From NCBI RefSeq assembly GCF_002286965.1, contig NZ_NSKD01000001.1, forward strand, positions 868,001 through 932,000: DNA of 64,000 bases. The letters run 5' to 3'. Shown one piece after another: positions 17,981 to 27,386 of the stretch (position 1 is the first letter of the stretch; each line of letters begins with the position of its first letter). This stretch comes from Halovibrio salipaludis (GTDB taxonomy: Bacteria > Pseudomonadota > Gammaproteobacteria > Pseudomonadales > Oleiphilaceae). The translations under genes were made by a program, and so were the position numbers. The notes beneath the pieces are model-generated. The model searched no databases and had not been told where the DNA came from. It saw nothing but the letters and a program-made list of their open reading frames with translations.

Positions 17981-18844
17981 ATGACCCAGCGCCAGCCCGC
18001 CAACGTCCACCAGATGCGCATCGGTGATTTCATCCTGACCACCCTGCTTGATGCCCAGATGGAGGGCAGCTTCGGGCTGATCCAGTCCATCAGCGAGGAG
18101 GAGGTCCAGCGCCTGCACACGGAAAGCCGCCGCCCCACGCCGCCCCGGGTCACCCTGAACGCTTACCTGCTCCAGGGCCGTGACCGGACCGTCCTGGTTG
18201 ATACCGGTATCGGGGCTTTTGCCGGGGATGCCGGTCCCTACCTGATGGAGGGGCTGGAGCGCATCGGCGTAAAGCCAGCTGATATCGATACCATCCTGAT
18301 CACCCACATGCACCCGGATCACGTCGGTGGACTGATCGATACGCAGGATCAGCCGGTCTTCCCGGACGCGGCGATTCTGGTTCCGGCCGGTGAGCTGGAC
18401 TACTGGGGTGGCGACATTCCGGAAGACGCCTCCGGCATGCTGACGAACCAGTTCCACGCGGCGCACCGCGTACTCGCCGCCATGGGCTCCCGGATGCAGC
18501 GCCTGGAGGGCACGGATGTGCTGCCGGGCATCACGCGTGTACCGCTGCCGGGCCATACGCCGGACCATTCCGGCTATCGTGTGTTCTCCGGTGAGGACCG
18601 GGTGCTGCTCTGGACGGACATCGTCCACCTGCCGCACATCCAGTTCCCGCGCCCGGATGCCACGGTCGCCTTTGATGTGGATCCGGACCAGGCCGCGGCC
18701 ACCCGGCAGCGGATCATGGCCGAGGTGGCTGAGTCCGGGGAGCTGGTCGGCGGTCATCACGTCGACTTCCCCGGGGTGGGCTACGTCGCCGTGGACGGAA
18801 AGGGCTACCGCTTCCTGCCCCACGTCTGGCAGCCGCTGGTGTAA
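17981..18844 (+). CDS. MBL-fold metallo-hydrolase
   Basis: 287 residues. Metal ligands are visible: HMHPDHVGG (HxHxDH), GHTPDHSGY, LWTDIVH and GGHHVDFPG near the end. The acidic DTGIGAF before the motif is typical of the quorum-quenching lactonase/hydrolase branch of the superfamily. No signal peptide, so cytoplasmic. Substrate cannot be assigned. It is 139 bases from the divergent TSUP gene and 89 bases before the chemotaxis receptor gene, probably a separate unit. Confidence 0.85.
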   Translation: MTQRQPANVHQMRIGDFILTTLLDAQMEGSFGLIQSISEEEVQRLHTESRRPTPPRVTLNAYLLQGRDRTVLVDTGIGAFAGDAGPYLMEGLERIGVKPADIDTILITHMHPDHVGGLIDTQDQPVFPDAAILVPAGELDYWGGDIPEDASGMLTNQFHAAHRVLAAMGSRMQRLEGTDVLPGITRVPLPGHTPDHSGYRVFSGEDRVLLWTDIVHLPHIQFPRPDATVAFDVDPDQAAATRQRIMAEVAESGELVGGHHVDFPGVGYVAVDGKGYRFLPHVWQPLV

Positions 18845-18933
18845 CGTTCTGTTGGCGGTCTGAACTCTTCCTGCCGCAGCCGCGTAAAAGGCCACAGGTT
18901 CAGTAAACAGCCAGTGTAAAGGCAGGTGATCCA

Positions 18934-20244
18934 GTGGCTTCAACAGAGACCGGAAGCAAGCACCCGGTTAGCGATACAGGGCACAGTGATGCCGCGCTGG
19001 CGGCGCGCATGGCGGCGATCGAGTCGTCCATCCCTAAGATCGAATTCACGCCGGATGGCATCATTGCGGACGTCAACGATCATTTCCTGAGCGCCGTGGG
19101 TTACCAGGCCGACGAGGTGCTGGGGGCGCATCACCGGATCTTCTGCGATGCGGATTACATAGAATCCAGGGCATACCGTGATTTCTGGAAGCAGCTGCGT
19201 TCCGGGCAGTCGCACAAGGGCACCTTCCCCCGCGTGACGGCCAACGGTGATCGGATCTGGCTGGACGCCACCTATTTCCCCATTCTGGATGATCAGGGGC
19301 GCGTTAGCCGGATCATGAAGATCGCATCGGATGTGACCGAGGAACATGAACTGCTCATGGACCAGCAGGCCGTGTTCGATGCCATCAACCGTTCCATGGC
19401 GGTGATCGAGTTCCTGCCGGATGGCACCATCCTCCAGGCCAATGACAACTTCCTGAATGTGATCGGCTATCGCGCCCAGGACGTGGAAGGGCGCCATCAC
19501 CGGATCTTCTGCTTTGATGCCTTCTACGAGCAGAATCCGGATTTCTGGGAGCGTCTGGGCAACGGCGAGTTCATGACAGGCCAGTTTGAGCGGCGCCGGG
19601 CGGACGGCAGCAAGGTCTGGCTGGAGGCCTCCTACAACCCGGTTCTGGACGAAGCCGGTAACACCCTGAAGGTGGTCAAGTTCGCCAGTGACATCACGGC
19701 GTACATGGAGCAGTCCCTGCGTACCCAGGAGGCCGCGTCGGTGGCCTCTTCAACCGCCTCGGAAACGGCGGACATCGCCCGGCGGGCCGGCGAATCCCTG
19801 AACCAGTCCCTGGAGACATCGACCCAGATCGACGACGGCGTTGCACGGGTCAGGAGTGTGGTTGAGCAGCTCAACCAGAAGACCGAAAGCATTGAGGAGA
19901 TGGTGACCACTATCTCCGGTGTGGCCGAGCAGACCAAGATGCTGGCGCTGAACGCTGCGGTTGAGGCGGCACGGGCTGGAGAACACGGGCGTGGCTTCGG
20001 CGTGGTGGCCGAGGAGGTGCGCAAGCTCGCCTTCAACTCCCGCGAGGCGAGCCGTGATATCTCGGGCGTGATCAACGCCATTGTGGAGCTGTCGTCGGAC
20101 GTTGAGAACCAGATCGACCGCGTGGGCACCGTCGCCACCGAGGGTCGCAGCCAGATGAACGACGCCGTCGCCATCGTTGACGACATCCGCAGTGGTGCGC
20201 AGCGCGTGCTGGATGCCGTCGAGGGCATCAACCGGGGCCAGTAG
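18934..20244 (+). CDS. Soluble methyl-accepting chemotaxis protein with two PAS domains
   Basis: 436 residues from GTG. There is no membrane segment. Two tandem PAS/PAC domains (about 30-140 and 152-260) each carry the pattern [17 protein letters not shown] / [17 protein letters not shown] followed by HHRIFC. The signalling hairpin tip is [19 protein letters not shown] with [15 protein letters not shown]. The twin PAS domains resemble aerotaxis/energy-sensing cytoplasmic receptors that may bind FAD or haem. The C-terminus ends soon after the signalling domain and lacks a CheR/CheB tether. No other chemotaxis genes are adjacent. Confidence 0.88.
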   Translation: MASTETGSKHPVSDTGHSDAALAARMAAIESSIPKIEFTPDGIIADVNDHFLSAVGYQADEVLGAHHRIFCDADYIESRAYRDFWKQLRSGQSHKGTFPRVTANGDRIWLDATYFPILDDQGRVSRIMKIASDVTEEHELLMDQQAVFDAINRSMAVIEFLPDGTILQANDNFLNVIGYRAQDVEGRHHRIFCFDAFYEQNPDFWERLGNGEFMTGQFERRRADGSKVWLEASYNPVLDEAGNTLKVVKFASDITAYMEQSLRTQEAASVASSTASETADIARRAGESLNQSLETSTQIDDGVARVRSVVEQLNQKTESIEEMVTTISGVAEQTKMLALNAAVEAARAGEHGRGFGVVAEEVRKLAFNSREASRDISGVINAIVELSSDVENQIDRVGTVATEGRSQMNDAVAIVDDIRSGAQRVLDAVEGINRGQ

Positions 20245-20343
20245 AACTCCGGATGCTACCCGCCCCCTTTTCGTGTATGATGCCGCGCTTTTAACGGAGC
20301 CGGCTCAGCCCCCTCCGTTCCCTTCCCAGGATCAGGCTGTACC

Positions 20344-21834
20344 ATGTACGAAAAGATAAAGTTGGGTTGGTTCTCCAACCTCAAGGGCGATGCACTGTCG
20401 GGCATCGTCGTGGCCCTCGCGTTGATTCCCGAGGCGATTGCCTTCTCCATCATTGCTGGTGTGGATCCCAAGGTGGGGCTCTACGCCTCCTTTGCCATCT
20501 GTGTGGTGATCGCCTTCACGGGCGGGCGCCCCGGGATGATCTCGGCGGCCACCGGGGCCATGGCCCTGCTGATGGTCACGCTGGTGAAAGAGCACGGGCT
20601 GGAGTACCTTCTGGCGGCCACGCTGCTCACCGGTGTGCTTCAGATTGTCGCCGGTTATCTCAAGCTCGCCGACCTGATGCGCTTTGTCTCGCGCTCGGTG
20701 GTGACCGGCTTCGTCAACGCCCTGGCGATACTGATCTTCATGGCCCAGCTGCCGGAGCTCACGGACGTCACCTGGCACGTCTACGCCATGACCGCGGCCG
20801 GCCTCGCCATCATCTACGGCTTCCCGTGGTTGCCCCGCATTGGCCGCACCATTCCCTCGCCGCTGGTGTGCATCGTAGTGCTGACCGCGGTCTACATGAT
20901 CACCGGTATGGAGATCCGCAGTGTGGGTGACATGGGCGAGTTGCCGGACAGCCTGCCGGTCTTCCTGTGGCCGGACATCCCGCTCAACCTGGAAACCCTG
21001 ACCATCATTTTCCCGACCGCGCTGATGCTGACGGTGGTGGGTCTGCTGGAATCGATGATGACCGCCACCATTGTGGATGACCTGACCGATACCGCGAGTG
21101 ACAAGAACCGCGAGTGCCGGGGGCAGGGCATTGCCAACATCGGTTCTGGGCTGCTGGGTGGCATGGCTGGCTGCGCGATGATTGGTCAGTCGGTGATCAA
21201 CATCAAGTCCGGCGGCCGCAGCCGCCTTTCCACCCTGTTTGCGGGGGTGGCACTTCTGATCATGGTGGTCTTTCTGGCGGACTGGGTGTCGCAGATCCCC
21301 ATGGCGGCCCTGGTCGCGGTGATGATCATGGTGTCCATCGGCACCTTCAGCTGGGAATCCATCCGTGACCTGAAGAAACACCCCATGAGCACGAACATCG
21401 TGATGCTGGCGACGGTGGCGGTGACCGTGGGCACCCACAACCTGGCGATCGGTGTCTTCGTGGGCGTGCTGCTGGCGGCGATGTTCTTCGCCAATAAAGT
21501 GGGCCAGATCCTGTATGTGGGCTCTGAGGAAACCGACGAGGGCGAGCACCGTATCTACCGCGTCGTGGGTCAGGTATTCTTTGCCTCATCGGAGCGTTTC
21601 ATGGACGCCTTCGATTTCAAGGAGACCGTGGAGCGGGTCACCATTGACCTGTCCCGAGCCCACTTCTGGGACATCACCGCCGTGGAGGCGCTGGACCGGG
21701 TGGTGATCAAGTTCCGCCGCGAAGGCACAGCGGTGGAGCTGATCGGTCTCAACGAGGCGAGCGCCACCATCGTCGACCGCTATGCCGTGCATGATGATCC
21801 GGCTGCGGTCGAGAAACTGATGGGAGGCCACTGA
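20344..21834 (+). CDS. SulP family inorganic anion transporter
   Basis: 496 residues. The start [42 protein letters not shown] is the SulP signature; 10-12 hydrophobic helices follow, and the last 110 residues form a STAS domain ([22 protein letters not shown]). Substrates in the family include sulfate, bicarbonate and other anions. The adjacent universal stress protein gene overlaps its stop by one base (TGATG), so the two are translationally coupled, a recurrent SulP-Usp pairing that hints at a bicarbonate or regulated anion channel role. Confidence 0.9.
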   Translation: MYEKIKLGWFSNLKGDALSGIVVALALIPEAIAFSIIAGVDPKVGLYASFAICVVIAFTGGRPGMISAATGAMALLMVTLVKEHGLEYLLAATLLTGVLQIVAGYLKLADLMRFVSRSVVTGFVNALAILIFMAQLPELTDVTWHVYAMTAAGLAIIYGFPWLPRIGRTIPSPLVCIVVLTAVYMITGMEIRSVGDMGELPDSLPVFLWPDIPLNLETLTIIFPTALMLTVVGLLESMMTATIVDDLTDTASDKNRECRGQGIANIGSGLLGGMAGCAMIGQSVINIKSGGRSRLSTLFAGVALLIMVVFLADWVSQIPMAALVAVMIMVSIGTFSWESIRDLKKHPMSTNIVMLATVAVTVGTHNLAIGVFVGVLLAAMFFANKVGQILYVGSEETDEGEHRIYRVVGQVFFASSERFMDAFDFKETVERVTIDLSRAHFWDITAVEALDRVVIKFRREGTAVELIGLNEASATIVDRYAVHDDPAAVEKLMGGH

Positions 21835-22721
21835 TGACTCAGGGCGATAACAACAACAGGAATGACATGACCGAACAGGTAATGGCCGCCATCGACGGCT
21901 CACAGTTCTCGGAAGCGGTCTGCGACAGTGCCGCCTGGGCCAGCCAGGCGCTGGGCGTGCCGCTGACCTTCCTGCACGTGAATGACAATCATACCGCCCC
22001 CGAGGAGCAGGATCTTTCCGGCAACCTCAGCCTCGGGGCGCGTGAGCACCTGATGGAAGAGCTTTCACGCCTTGATGAGGAACGGGCCCGGGTGGCCCAG
22101 GAGCAGGGGCGGCTCATGCTGCAGGCGGCGAAGGAGCGTGCCCTTGAGGACGGTGTGGCCGAGGCCGCCACCCGCCAGCGCAACGGTACCCTGGTGGAGA
22201 CCCTGGAGGAACTCCAGAATGAGATCCGCCTGCTGGTGCTGGGTAAGCGGGGCGAGGGCGTTGATCAGGCCAGTGAGCATCTCGGCTCCAACCTCGAACG
22301 GGTCATCCGCACCCTGCACCGCCCCATACTGATGGTGCCGCCGGCCTTCCAGCGCCCCGAGAAGGTGATGATCGCCTTTGACGGCAGCAGGACCACCCGC
22401 AAGGGTGTGGAAATGCTGGCGCGGAGTCCTCTGTTCGAGGGGGTGACGGTGCATGTGGTGATCGTCGGCGCGGACCTTGCCGACAACCGCTCTCATCTGG
22501 ACTGGGCCCTGGAGACCCTGCGCGGGGCCGGCCACCAGGCGGAGGGTGCGATCCGCCCCGGCGAAGTGGAAGGCACACTGCACACCTATCAGGAAGAGCA
22601 GGCCATCGACATGCTGGTGATGGGCGCCTACGGCCATTCCCGTATCCGCCACCTGCTGGTGGGCAGTACCACCACTGATATGCTGCGCCGTACCCGGATA
22701 CCGTTGTTGCTGCTCAGATAG
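21834..22721 (+). CDS. Universal stress protein, tandem Usp domains
   Basis: 295 residues with two Usp folds (about 12-160 and 168-295). The second carries an ATP-binding-type MGAYGHSRIRHLLVGSTTTDMLRRT (G-2x-G-9x-G-S/T pattern); the first has the weaker LGKRGEGVDQASEHLGSNLERV. The start at 21834 overlaps the sulP stop and follows GGGAGG; an alternative ATG at 21867 has its own AGGA site. Probably a cytoplasmic nucleotide-responsive regulator of, or partner for, the SulP transporter; that functional link is inference from coupling. Confidence 0.88.
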   Translation: MTQGDNNNRNDMTEQVMAAIDGSQFSEAVCDSAAWASQALGVPLTFLHVNDNHTAPEEQDLSGNLSLGAREHLMEELSRLDEERARVAQEQGRLMLQAAKERALEDGVAEAATRQRNGTLVETLEELQNEIRLLVLGKRGEGVDQASEHLGSNLERVIRTLHRPILMVPPAFQRPEKVMIAFDGSRTTRKGVEMLARSPLFEGVTVHVVIVGADLADNRSHLDWALETLRGAGHQAEGAIRPGEVEGTLHTYQEEQAIDMLVMGAYGHSRIRHLLVGSTTTDMLRRTRIPLLLLR

Positions 22722-22767
22722 TTCTATCTCCGGGCCTGTGTCTCAACCGGAACCGTCGGGAGGGCGT

Positions 22768-23826
22768 ATGCAGCCACCGCTTGGCATCATCGAGGGCTTC
22801 TACGGGCCGCTCTGGTCCTGGGAGGCACGCCGGCGTGTGATGGAGCGGCTGAGCCCGCATGGCTATTCGTTCTACATCTACGCGCCCAAAGGCGATCCCC
22901 TGCTGCGGGAGCAGTGGTTCGAGCCCGTGCCCGAGGAAGCCGGGGCCGATATGGAAGGGTTTGCCTCGGCCTGTCGCGCGCAGGGCGTGCGCTTCGGTGT
23001 GGGCCTGAGTCCGCTCGGGGCGCTGGACGCCTTTGACGACGTCATCCGCCAGGCCCTGCTGCAGCGGCTGCAGTTCCTGGATGGGATTGGCGTCCAGGAT
23101 CTGGTGATCCAGTTTGATGACGCGCTGGCGGACCTGCCGGATCTGGCTGCTCGCCAGGTGGAGCTGGTGCACTGGGTGCGCGAGCATTCCGCCGCGGAGC
23201 GGCTCATTGTCTGCCCGAGCTATTATTCCGACGACCCCATGCTGGATGCGCTCTTCGGTACCCGCCCCGAGGGCTACCTGGAGACACTGGGCGCGTCCCT
23301 CGACAGCGGTATCGAGGTCTTCTGGGCGGGCGAGGAAGTCTGCGCCCGTCAGTGGTCCCCTGGCCACCTTGAGCGGGTGAGCGGCCAGCTCCAGCGCCGC
23401 CCCTTCCTGTGGGACAACTACCCGGTGAACGACAGCGCCGCCATGGCGGAACACCTGCACCTGCGTGGATTCACCGGCCGCCCGGCCGCGATGGGCCCGC
23501 TGTGTTCCGCCCACGCCATCAACCCCGCACTGCAGCCCACGCTTTCATGCATTCCCGCGCTCACGCTGGCGGACAGCTATCGTCAGGGGGAGGCCTACCA
23601 GTACATGGAATCCACGCTCACGGCGATGGTGGAAGTGCTCGGAGAGTCCCTGGCGGCGCAGCTGTTTGCGGATCTTCCCGTACTCCAGGATGCCGGGCTG
23701 GCAATGGGCAGTGTGCAGAAGCAGCATCTGCGTTCCATCTATGCTGGATGGGATCATCCTGCGGCGAGGGAAGTGGTGGAATGGCTGGACGGCCGGTTCA
23801 GTGGAGAGGGGGCGCCCTCGCTGTGA
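22768..23826 (+). CDS. GH84-like beta-N-acetylglucosaminidase domain protein
   Basis: 352 residues. The sequence follows the GH84 catalytic barrel: IIEGFYGPLWSWEARR, YIYAPKGDPLLREQW, FGVGLSPLG, the adjacent acid pair in VIQFDDALADLP, CPSYYSDD and FLWDNYPVND. GH84 enzymes remove O- or N-linked GlcNAc by substrate assistance, and the two adjacent Asp residues expected for catalysis are present. There is no signal peptide, so a cytoplasmic location is predicted, unlike secreted hyaluronidases. It lies 46 bases after the Usp gene. ATG at 22768 follows GGGAGG; GTG at 22738 is an alternative. Confidence 0.82.
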   Translation: MQPPLGIIEGFYGPLWSWEARRRVMERLSPHGYSFYIYAPKGDPLLREQWFEPVPEEAGADMEGFASACRAQGVRFGVGLSPLGALDAFDDVIRQALLQRLQFLDGIGVQDLVIQFDDALADLPDLAARQVELVHWVREHSAAERLIVCPSYYSDDPMLDALFGTRPEGYLETLGASLDSGIEVFWAGEEVCARQWSPGHLERVSGQLQRRPFLWDNYPVNDSAAMAEHLHLRGFTGRPAAMGPLCSAHAINPALQPTLSCIPALTLADSYRQGEAYQYMESTLTAMVEVLGESLAAQLFADLPVLQDAGLAMGSVQKQHLRSIYAGWDHPAAREVVEWLDGRFSGEGAPSL

Positions 23827-23864
23827 GGCAACCCCTTCCATTCATTCATCAGGTGCTGGGTTGA

Positions 23865-24416
23865 TCAGAAGTTGTACTGGACGCCCGCGGAGGCCATGTC
23901 CAGGTCCGTGTCCTCGAGGGTGAAGCGCTCATACTGCAGGCGCAGGTCCGTGTGCTCGGTCAGGGTCAACCGGACGCCGGCGCCATAGAAGGGATCATCG
24001 CCACTGTCACTGCTGGTGATTGGGCCCAGACTGCGTTCACGGTCCCAGGAGAGGTTGCCCACTTTCGCATAGGGCGCGAATGTATCGGTCAGCGGCAATG
24101 CCACCATGCCGGAGATGGTCTGGCCGTCCGCCTCCATGTCAGCGTTGCCGTCGCTGGTTTCGCCGAAGTCGATGTGCCCGGCCTGGAGGCTGAAGATCCG
24201 GCCGAATTCGACACCGCCAAAGGCCCGCCAGGCACTGTGGTCATCCTTGAGGCGGTCGTTCTCGTTCAGAAAATCCTCATCGTCCAGCCGGTAGTAACCG
24301 ATGCCGCCACCCAGGTAGGGGCGGATCTCACGGTCACCACTGGTCTGCGAAACAGCTACTGGTGTGGCGAGCGACAGGCTGATGCCGATGATTGCGATAT
24401 TGAGGGTGCGTTTCAT
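23865..24416 (-). CDS. Outer-membrane beta-barrel protein
   Basis: 183 residues with a signal peptide (MKRTLNIAIIGISLSLATPVAVSQ) and alternating amphipathic strands: RPYLGGGIGYYRLDD, GGVEFGRIFSLQAGHIDF, DTFAPYAKVGNLSWD, FYGAGVRLTLTEHTDLRLQY and a final strand ending VQYNF with C-terminal Phe, the Bam recognition signal. This is the OmpA-like eight-strand barrel pattern without a peptidoglycan domain. Mature loops are acidic, consistent with a salt-adapted organism. Converges on the GH84-like gene with a 38-base gap. Confidence 0.85.
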   Translation of the reverse strand: MKRTLNIAIIGISLSLATPVAVSQTSGDREIRPYLGGGIGYYRLDDEDFLNENDRLKDDHSAWRAFGGVEFGRIFSLQAGHIDFGETSDGNADMEADGQTISGMVALPLTDTFAPYAKVGNLSWDRERSLGPITSSDSGDDPFYGAGVRLTLTEHTDLRLQYERFTLEDTDLDMASAGVQYNF

Positions 24417-24822
24417 GACTCGCTTCCTCCATGACGGGAGTTGGGTTTGAGCTCTGTTTCACCTCAGGTCTTCCTGTTTTTCATTGTTTGACTCGTACGC
24501 TACCGGGGGCAGTCAGCTGTCCAAAATACAATCCATTCAGGCAGCGGTAATGGACAGGCGCCCGGTTAATCCGGGGAGGAGAAGCGGTACCATGCGCTGT
24601 GCGGGGTGGGGGACCGGTTGTGGACGGTAAGGGGGGGGTTAACGTCTGACAGGGCGCTGTGCGTCCTGTAATGCCTGGAACAACCCCCGGAACCCATGCC
24701 GGTTGCCTTGAACTGTGCGCACTGACACGCCGGCTTGTTGGCGTCCGTGTTAGAACTGAGCTTTACTGCATGCATCAATAGCGCGTCACCTCCAACAATA
24801 ATCCGATACGACGGGGCTTTAC
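24417..24822. other. Non-coding intergenic region
   Basis: About 400 bases between the divergently transcribed barrel gene and the EP-rich lipoprotein gene. It presumably contains both promoters, but I could not pick convincing -35/-10 pairs. It has a G-run (TAAGGGGGGGGTTAA at about 24628). A 70-codon frame on the minus strand (24566-24778) has no ribosome binding site or plausible composition. Nothing else was seen. Confidence 0.5.
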
Positions 24823-25581
24823 ATGAAACACACGGTGGTACTGGTCATTGCGTCGCTGGCCCTGACGGGCTGCGCTGGTGGTTACTGGCAATGGGATTCC
24901 GACGAGCGCACCACCGGATCCCAGGAGATGGAAGCGCGGGACACGGCGGAGGCTGCGCAGGCATCGGAATCCGCGGAGCCGGATCGTCAGGACGATGCCG
25001 CAGCAGAGGAGAGCCAGAGCACCACCTCCGGGGCTGATACGGACACCGCGACAGAGGCGACGGCAGCCGCTTCCGAAGAGGAAGCCGTAAGCACGGAGGC
25101 CGGGGCGTCCGGAGCAGCGGATGATGAGCAGATGGCTGACGCCTCAACAGACCCGGAGCCAGCACCTGAGCCCGAGCCTGCGTCCGATCCTGAACCGGAA
25201 CCGCAGCCTGAACCCGAGCCTGAGCCGGCACCTGAGCCTTCATCCGAGCCGGAGCCGGAGCCGGAGACTGAGACTGAGACTGCATCCGCTTCTGACGCGG
25301 AGCCCGCGACCGACACCGGTGCCGAGGAGCAGGAGGTTGGGAACAATCCAGGCAGTAACCTCATGTGCAGTCTGGGTGGTGGGCCTGCGGCCTACGTCAA
25401 CATGAAGCCCTCGGAACATCCACCGCTGACGGACGGTGAATACCAGCGTCTCCAGCAGCAGCTGCAGGAGCGTGCAGCGGCCGGTGAGGATGTCGCCAAG
25501 TATCGTGAGGAGATCGAACGCGGGCGTTCGGAAGGCGGTGTGATGGCCTGGTTCTACCGCTGCTGGCTGGAGACGTCCTGA
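24823..25581 (+). CDS. Lipoprotein with Glu-Pro repeat linker
   Basis: 252 residues. Signal peptide with lipobox LTGC (Cys16 region), then an acidic, Ala/Glu-rich stretch and from about residue 106 to 145 tandem Pro-Glu repeats (PEPEPEPAPEPS-type) of the kind that span periplasm or wall, and a folded C-terminal part of about 80 residues containing YVNMKPSEHPPLTDGEYQRLQ. Two Cys residues in the C-terminal domain (MCSLGG and YRCWLE) may pair. I do not recognise the C-terminal domain. The tandem GAG-CC(N) codons make the linker prone to length change. Precedes the phosphatase/kinase gene by 67 bases. Confidence 0.75.
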   Translation: MKHTVVLVIASLALTGCAGGYWQWDSDERTTGSQEMEARDTAEAAQASESAEPDRQDDAAAEESQSTTSGADTDTATEATAAASEEEAVSTEAGASGAADDEQMADASTDPEPAPEPEPASDPEPEPQPEPEPEPAPEPSSEPEPEPETETETASASDAEPATDTGAEEQEVGNNPGSNLMCSLGGGPAAYVNMKPSEHPPLTDGEYQRLQQQLQERAAAGEDVAKYREEIERGRSEGGVMAWFYRCWLETS

Positions 25582-25648
25582 ACGCTGGTATCGCACTTGC
25601 ATATACTGCCGGGTCATTCACCCGGCAAGGCAGGGTGGCTCCGCATTC

Positions 25649-27382
25649 ATGGCATCCAGGCTGACGGTCTCCATTGGCCAGTGTTCCAGAAAGGGGCACA
25701 AAGGCGTTAATCAGGATTTTTACGGTGCATGCCGGCCACAGGGGTCGGAACTGGAGACCAAGGGGATCGCTGTGGCCCTGGCAGACGGCATCGGCAGCAG
25801 TGATGTCAGCCAGGTGGCCAGCCAGGCAGCAGTTACCGGGTTTTTCGAGGACTATTACGCCACGCCCGAGGCCTGGTCCGTCAGTAACGCCGCCCAGCGG
25901 GTGATTGCCGCCACCAACTCCTGGCTTCACGCCCAGACCCGCCGCAGCCAGTACCGCTACGACATGGATCGCGGCTACGTCTGTACCCTCAGTGCCCTGG
26001 TACTGAAGGGCACTTCCGCCCACCTCTTTCATGTCGGTGACAGCCGCATCTACCGGCTCCAGGGCAGCACGCTCGAGCAGCTCACCGAGGATCACCGCAT
26101 CCGGGTCTCCCCGGAGGAGAGCCACCTGGCACGGGCCATGGGTGGGGATGAGCGAGTGGAGATCGATTACCAGCGTGTACGCATCGAGCCCGGTGATGTC
26201 TTTGTGCTCACGACCGATGGCGTGCATGAATTCCTGAGGCCCGCCGCCATGGCGCGGATGATCGCCGGAGGTGGGGGCGACCTTGATGGGGTGGCCCGCC
26301 AGATCGTCGATCAGGCCTACGACGAGGGCAGTGATGACAATCTGACCGTGCAGGTGGTGCGCATTGATTCGGTGCCGGAACAGGCGCAGCCCGCGGAGGC
26401 CGTACAGAACCTGATCGGACTGCCGTTTCCCCCGGTGCTGGACCCGCCCGTGATATTCGAGGGCTATCGCCTGCAGCGCCAGCTCCATGCCAGCGCCCGC
26501 AGCCATGTCTATCTGGCGGTGGAGGAAAGGACCGGCGAACGGGTCGCACTCAAGACACTGGCCACGGAGATGCGCGATGACCCGGGGCAGGTGGAACGCT
26601 TCCTGATGGAGGAGTGGATTGCCCAGCGCATCAATCATGCGCATGTGGCCGGCGCCCGTGCGCCGCAGCAGGAACGGCACTACCTCTACACCGTCATGGA
26701 ATTCATTGAGGGGCGCACCCTGGCCCAGTGGATGACCGACAACCCGCAGCCGACACTCGAGGCCGTACGGGACATCGTGGAACAGGTCGCCAGAGGGTTG
26801 CAGGCCTTCCATCGCCTGGAGATGGTGCATCGGGATCTGCGCCCGGCCAATGTCATGATCGATCAGGAGGGCACCGCCAAGCTGATTGATTTCGGCTCGA
26901 CCCGGGTCCCGGGCGTCCTGGAAATGGTTCCGGTGGTCGTCGATGAGGGCCCGCTGGGCACTGCCGCCTATTCCGCGCCGGAGTATTTCCTGGAGGGTGA
27001 GGGTACGATGCGCTCGGACATCTATTCCCTGGGGGTGATCACCTACCAGATGCTGACCGGCCAGCTGCCCTACGGTACGGAGGTGGCGAAGGCCCGGAGC
27101 CGTTCTGCCATGCACCGGCTGCGTTACCAGTCGGTGCGCCTCTATAACCCGGAGCTGCCGGTCTGGCTGGATGGAGTGCTGCGGAAGGCACTGCACCCGG
27201 ATCCCTACAGGCGCTACGAGGCCCTTTCGGAATTCACCTTCAACCTGCGCCACCCCGGCCGCGAGGCCTACAGCCAGGCCCCGCTGCCTCTTGTGGAGAG
27301 GGACCCGGTGCGCTTCTGGCAGGGCATGTCACTGGTCCTCGCGAGCGCGGTGGTGGCCCTCCTTGTGTTGCTGTTTGTCTGA
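25649..27382 (+). CDS. Fused PP2C phosphatase and Ser/Thr protein kinase
   Basis: 577 residues. N-terminal PP2C domain (1-240): NQDFYGAC, ALADGIGSS, HVGDSRIYRL, LTTDGVHEF, SDDNLTV, retaining the metal-binding Asp residues. Kinase domain (272-550): VALKTL with Lys302, HRDLRPANVM (catalytic Asp396; the usual Lys two residues later is Arg), IDFGS (DFG) and APEYFLEG. The glycine-rich loop is degenerate (QLHASARSHVYLA has no Gly). A C-terminal hydrophobic helix (about 555-577) anchors it to the membrane. The combination suggests reversible Ser/Thr signalling by one polypeptide; targets unknown. It converges on the SDR gene with a four-base gap. Confidence 0.85.
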   Translation: MASRLTVSIGQCSRKGHKGVNQDFYGACRPQGSELETKGIAVALADGIGSSDVSQVASQAAVTGFFEDYYATPEAWSVSNAAQRVIAATNSWLHAQTRRSQYRYDMDRGYVCTLSALVLKGTSAHLFHVGDSRIYRLQGSTLEQLTEDHRIRVSPEESHLARAMGGDERVEIDYQRVRIEPGDVFVLTTDGVHEFLRPAAMARMIAGGGGDLDGVARQIVDQAYDEGSDDNLTVQVVRIDSVPEQAQPAEAVQNLIGLPFPPVLDPPVIFEGYRLQRQLHASARSHVYLAVEERTGERVALKTLATEMRDDPGQVERFLMEEWIAQRINHAHVAGARAPQQERHYLYTVMEFIEGRTLAQWMTDNPQPTLEAVRDIVEQVARGLQAFHRLEMVHRDLRPANVMIDQEGTAKLIDFGSTRVPGVLEMVPVVVDEGPLGTAAYSAPEYFLEGEGTMRSDIYSLGVITYQMLTGQLPYGTEVAKARSRSAMHRLRYQSVRLYNPELPVWLDGVLRKALHPDPYRRYEALSEFTFNLRHPGREAYSQAPLPLVERDPVRFWQGMSLVLASAVVALLVLLFV

Positions 27383-27386
27383 CGGC

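Noticed and set aside
20332-21549. 405-codon antisense frame over the SulP gene
   Set aside because: Low-complexity shadow of a confident transporter gene.
24566-24778. 70-codon minus-strand frame between the barrel and lipoprotein genes
   Set aside because: No ribosome binding site, family resemblance or plausible composition.
25397-27253. 618-codon antisense frame opposite the phosphatase/kinase gene
   Set aside because: The forward frame has clear PP2C and kinase motifs; the antisense peptide has none and is a codon-bias artefact.
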